Source: Selenomonas sp. (lineage in GTDB: Bacteria; Bacillota; Negativicutes; Selenomonadales; Selenomonadaceae). From it: a DNA stretch of 15,698 bases. The position numbers and the translations under genes are program-made. The notes under the pieces are model-generated. The model saw only the letters and a list, made by a program, of their open reading frames with translations. It did no database searches and was not told the DNA's origin. The stretch spans positions 1 through 15,698 of the forward strand of contig NZ_JALFCU010000084.1 of assembly GCF_022771645.1 (NCBI RefSeq), in the 5' to 3' direction. Every line of letters starts with the position of its first letter. Position 1 is the stretch's first letter. Below are positions 14,923-15,698 of the stretch, in pieces.

Positions 14923-15081
14923 TTAAAGCAACATCTTCACGATGCCGACGAGGCTTCCGTCCTCTTCCACGACGGGAACGCCCGAGAGCTTGTGGCTCAC
15001 GAGGATTTCCGCCACCTCGCGCACCGTCGTCTCCGGCCGGACAGTCAGCACCTTTTTCGTCATGATGTCCTGTACCTGCAT
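14923..15081 (-). CDS. Very small single-CBS-motif protein, possibly truncated
   Basis: A 52-residue reading frame beginning MQVQDIMTKKVLTVRPETTV, a classic start of a CBS-pair protein, through SGVPVVEEDGSLVGIV, then ending in KMLL. Only the first CBS motif is present; CBS modules, which often bind adenine nucleotides, normally need two motifs, either in one chain or by dimerisation. The usual T-E-x-D-LL end of the motif is missing, so it is probably cut short. AGGAGA lies 9 bases before ATG 15081, and the TAA overlaps an ATG of the next gene (TAATG), so it still looks translatable. It follows the ADP-ribosylglycohydrolase pseudogene by 42 bases. Confidence 0.75.
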   Translation of the reverse strand: MQVQDIMTKKVLTVRPETTVREVAEILVSHKLSGVPVVEEDGSLVGIVKMLL

Positions 15082-15123
15082 GATGAAGCGTCTCCTATCA
15101 CTTGCATTGTTTTTTGAAATGAC

Positions 15124-15698
15124 TCAATCATTCGCCAACTGTTCCGCAAAAGACTTGCACATCTCCAATATCCATTCTTTTTTGAGCAATGCATCTCTCC
15201 ATTCCTGCGGAATCGCTCATCTTTCTCATACCGTTCATGTGCTTCAGAAAGCCCGCCTTTGATTGCATCCTTCAATGTGTCACCATCCAGCAACCTCACG
15301 GCAATCAACATGTAGATGACACATGCCATCTGGCTGCGCGGATGCGCGTGCGTCATCGCGGAAACATCATGAACGATTTTGATGGCTTCCTCTGGAAGTT
15401 CCTTCCCGTATCATGCATAAAGGTATGGAGCCAGTGGTGCGATGCGCATGAGCGAGCCGTTCCCGTTATCCGTCTCGCTGCTTCCTCCGCATTCTACGGG
15501 AGCAAATCCGCGCTTGAAGTTGGTGATGGCGAGGCCGCAGGTGCGGCCCGCCCGTCAGCGTGAACGCAGCCTCGTCCATCCACCTGCAGAAATTCTCCAT
15601 GACGTCAGCGAAATCCAGATGTCCGACGCGCACGAGACTTTCCAGCAATGCGATCGTCATGCTCGTATCATCCGACCATGAACCAGCAGGAACGGGAT
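15124..15698 (-). pseudogene. ADP-ribosylglycohydrolase (DraG family) pseudogene, 5' end outside the window
   Basis: Family enzymes remove ADP-ribose from proteins or related adducts using two metal ions. Motifs appear in order but in different frames: GSWSDDTSMTIALLESL near 15660, then AITNFKRGFAPVECGG, DNGNGSLMRIAPLAPYL and THAHPRSQMACVIYM, and a C-terminal WRDALLKKEWILEM ending at TGA 15124. At least three lesions are visible. Near 15550 a frameshift with loss of several residues falls between TLTG and LAITNF. Near 15411 an in-frame TGA replaces the expected residue in YA-x-YG. Near 15210 one base is missing before EWRDALL. The metal-binding and substrate motifs survive in the DNA but no full-length product is possible. 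The decay looks recent, since the motifs between lesions are still well preserved. Confidence 0.9.

Overview
The window looks like chromosome of a GC-rich Negativicutes bacterium, probably Selenomonadaceae (Selenomonas or Mitsuokella type). This is inferred from the PurF with a propeptide and Fe-S ligands as in Bacillus, the TTGACA/TATAAT promoters and Shine-Dalgarno sites, the GC-rich codon use, and the accessory families at the right end. Every protein gene I can support lies on the minus strand, so genes are read from the right end leftwards.

Left part (1-7150): a partial ASCH/PUA-like gene; an OmpR-type two-component pair, regulator then kinase, overlapping by one base; guaB (IMP dehydrogenase) with its own strong promoter and terminator; an M29 aminopeptidase; and a membrane EAL protein with a degenerate GGDEF domain. 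The last two are 22 bases apart and probably share a transcript.

Middle (7149-12914): a purine operon in the order purE-purF-purM-purN-purH(N-terminal)-purD, with a TTGACA-17-TATGAT promoter at one end and a hairpin/T-tract terminator at the other. It covers only some steps of IMP synthesis. The IMP cyclohydrolase is a 197-residue stand-alone protein lacking the AICAR transformylase half of a normal PurH. With guaB nearby, the window covers parts of the route from PRPP to IMP and XMP.

Right part (12916-15698): a DeoR-family regulator, then about 500 bases without a credible protein gene, then a decaying accessory strip. The gap contains what looks like an independent plus-strand transcription unit at 13938-14192. 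It has a promoter, several nested hairpins, two of them with C-rich loops (one loop contains a perfect complement of the Shine-Dalgarno core), and a terminator. I cannot match it to a known RNA family, and it is the best candidate here for something undescribed. Beyond it lie a C_GCAxxG_C_C protein fused in frame to a piece of an Rpn-type PD-(D/E)XK nuclease/transposase, a 52-residue protein with a single CBS motif, and an ADP-ribosylglycohydrolase pseudogene with at least three lesions.
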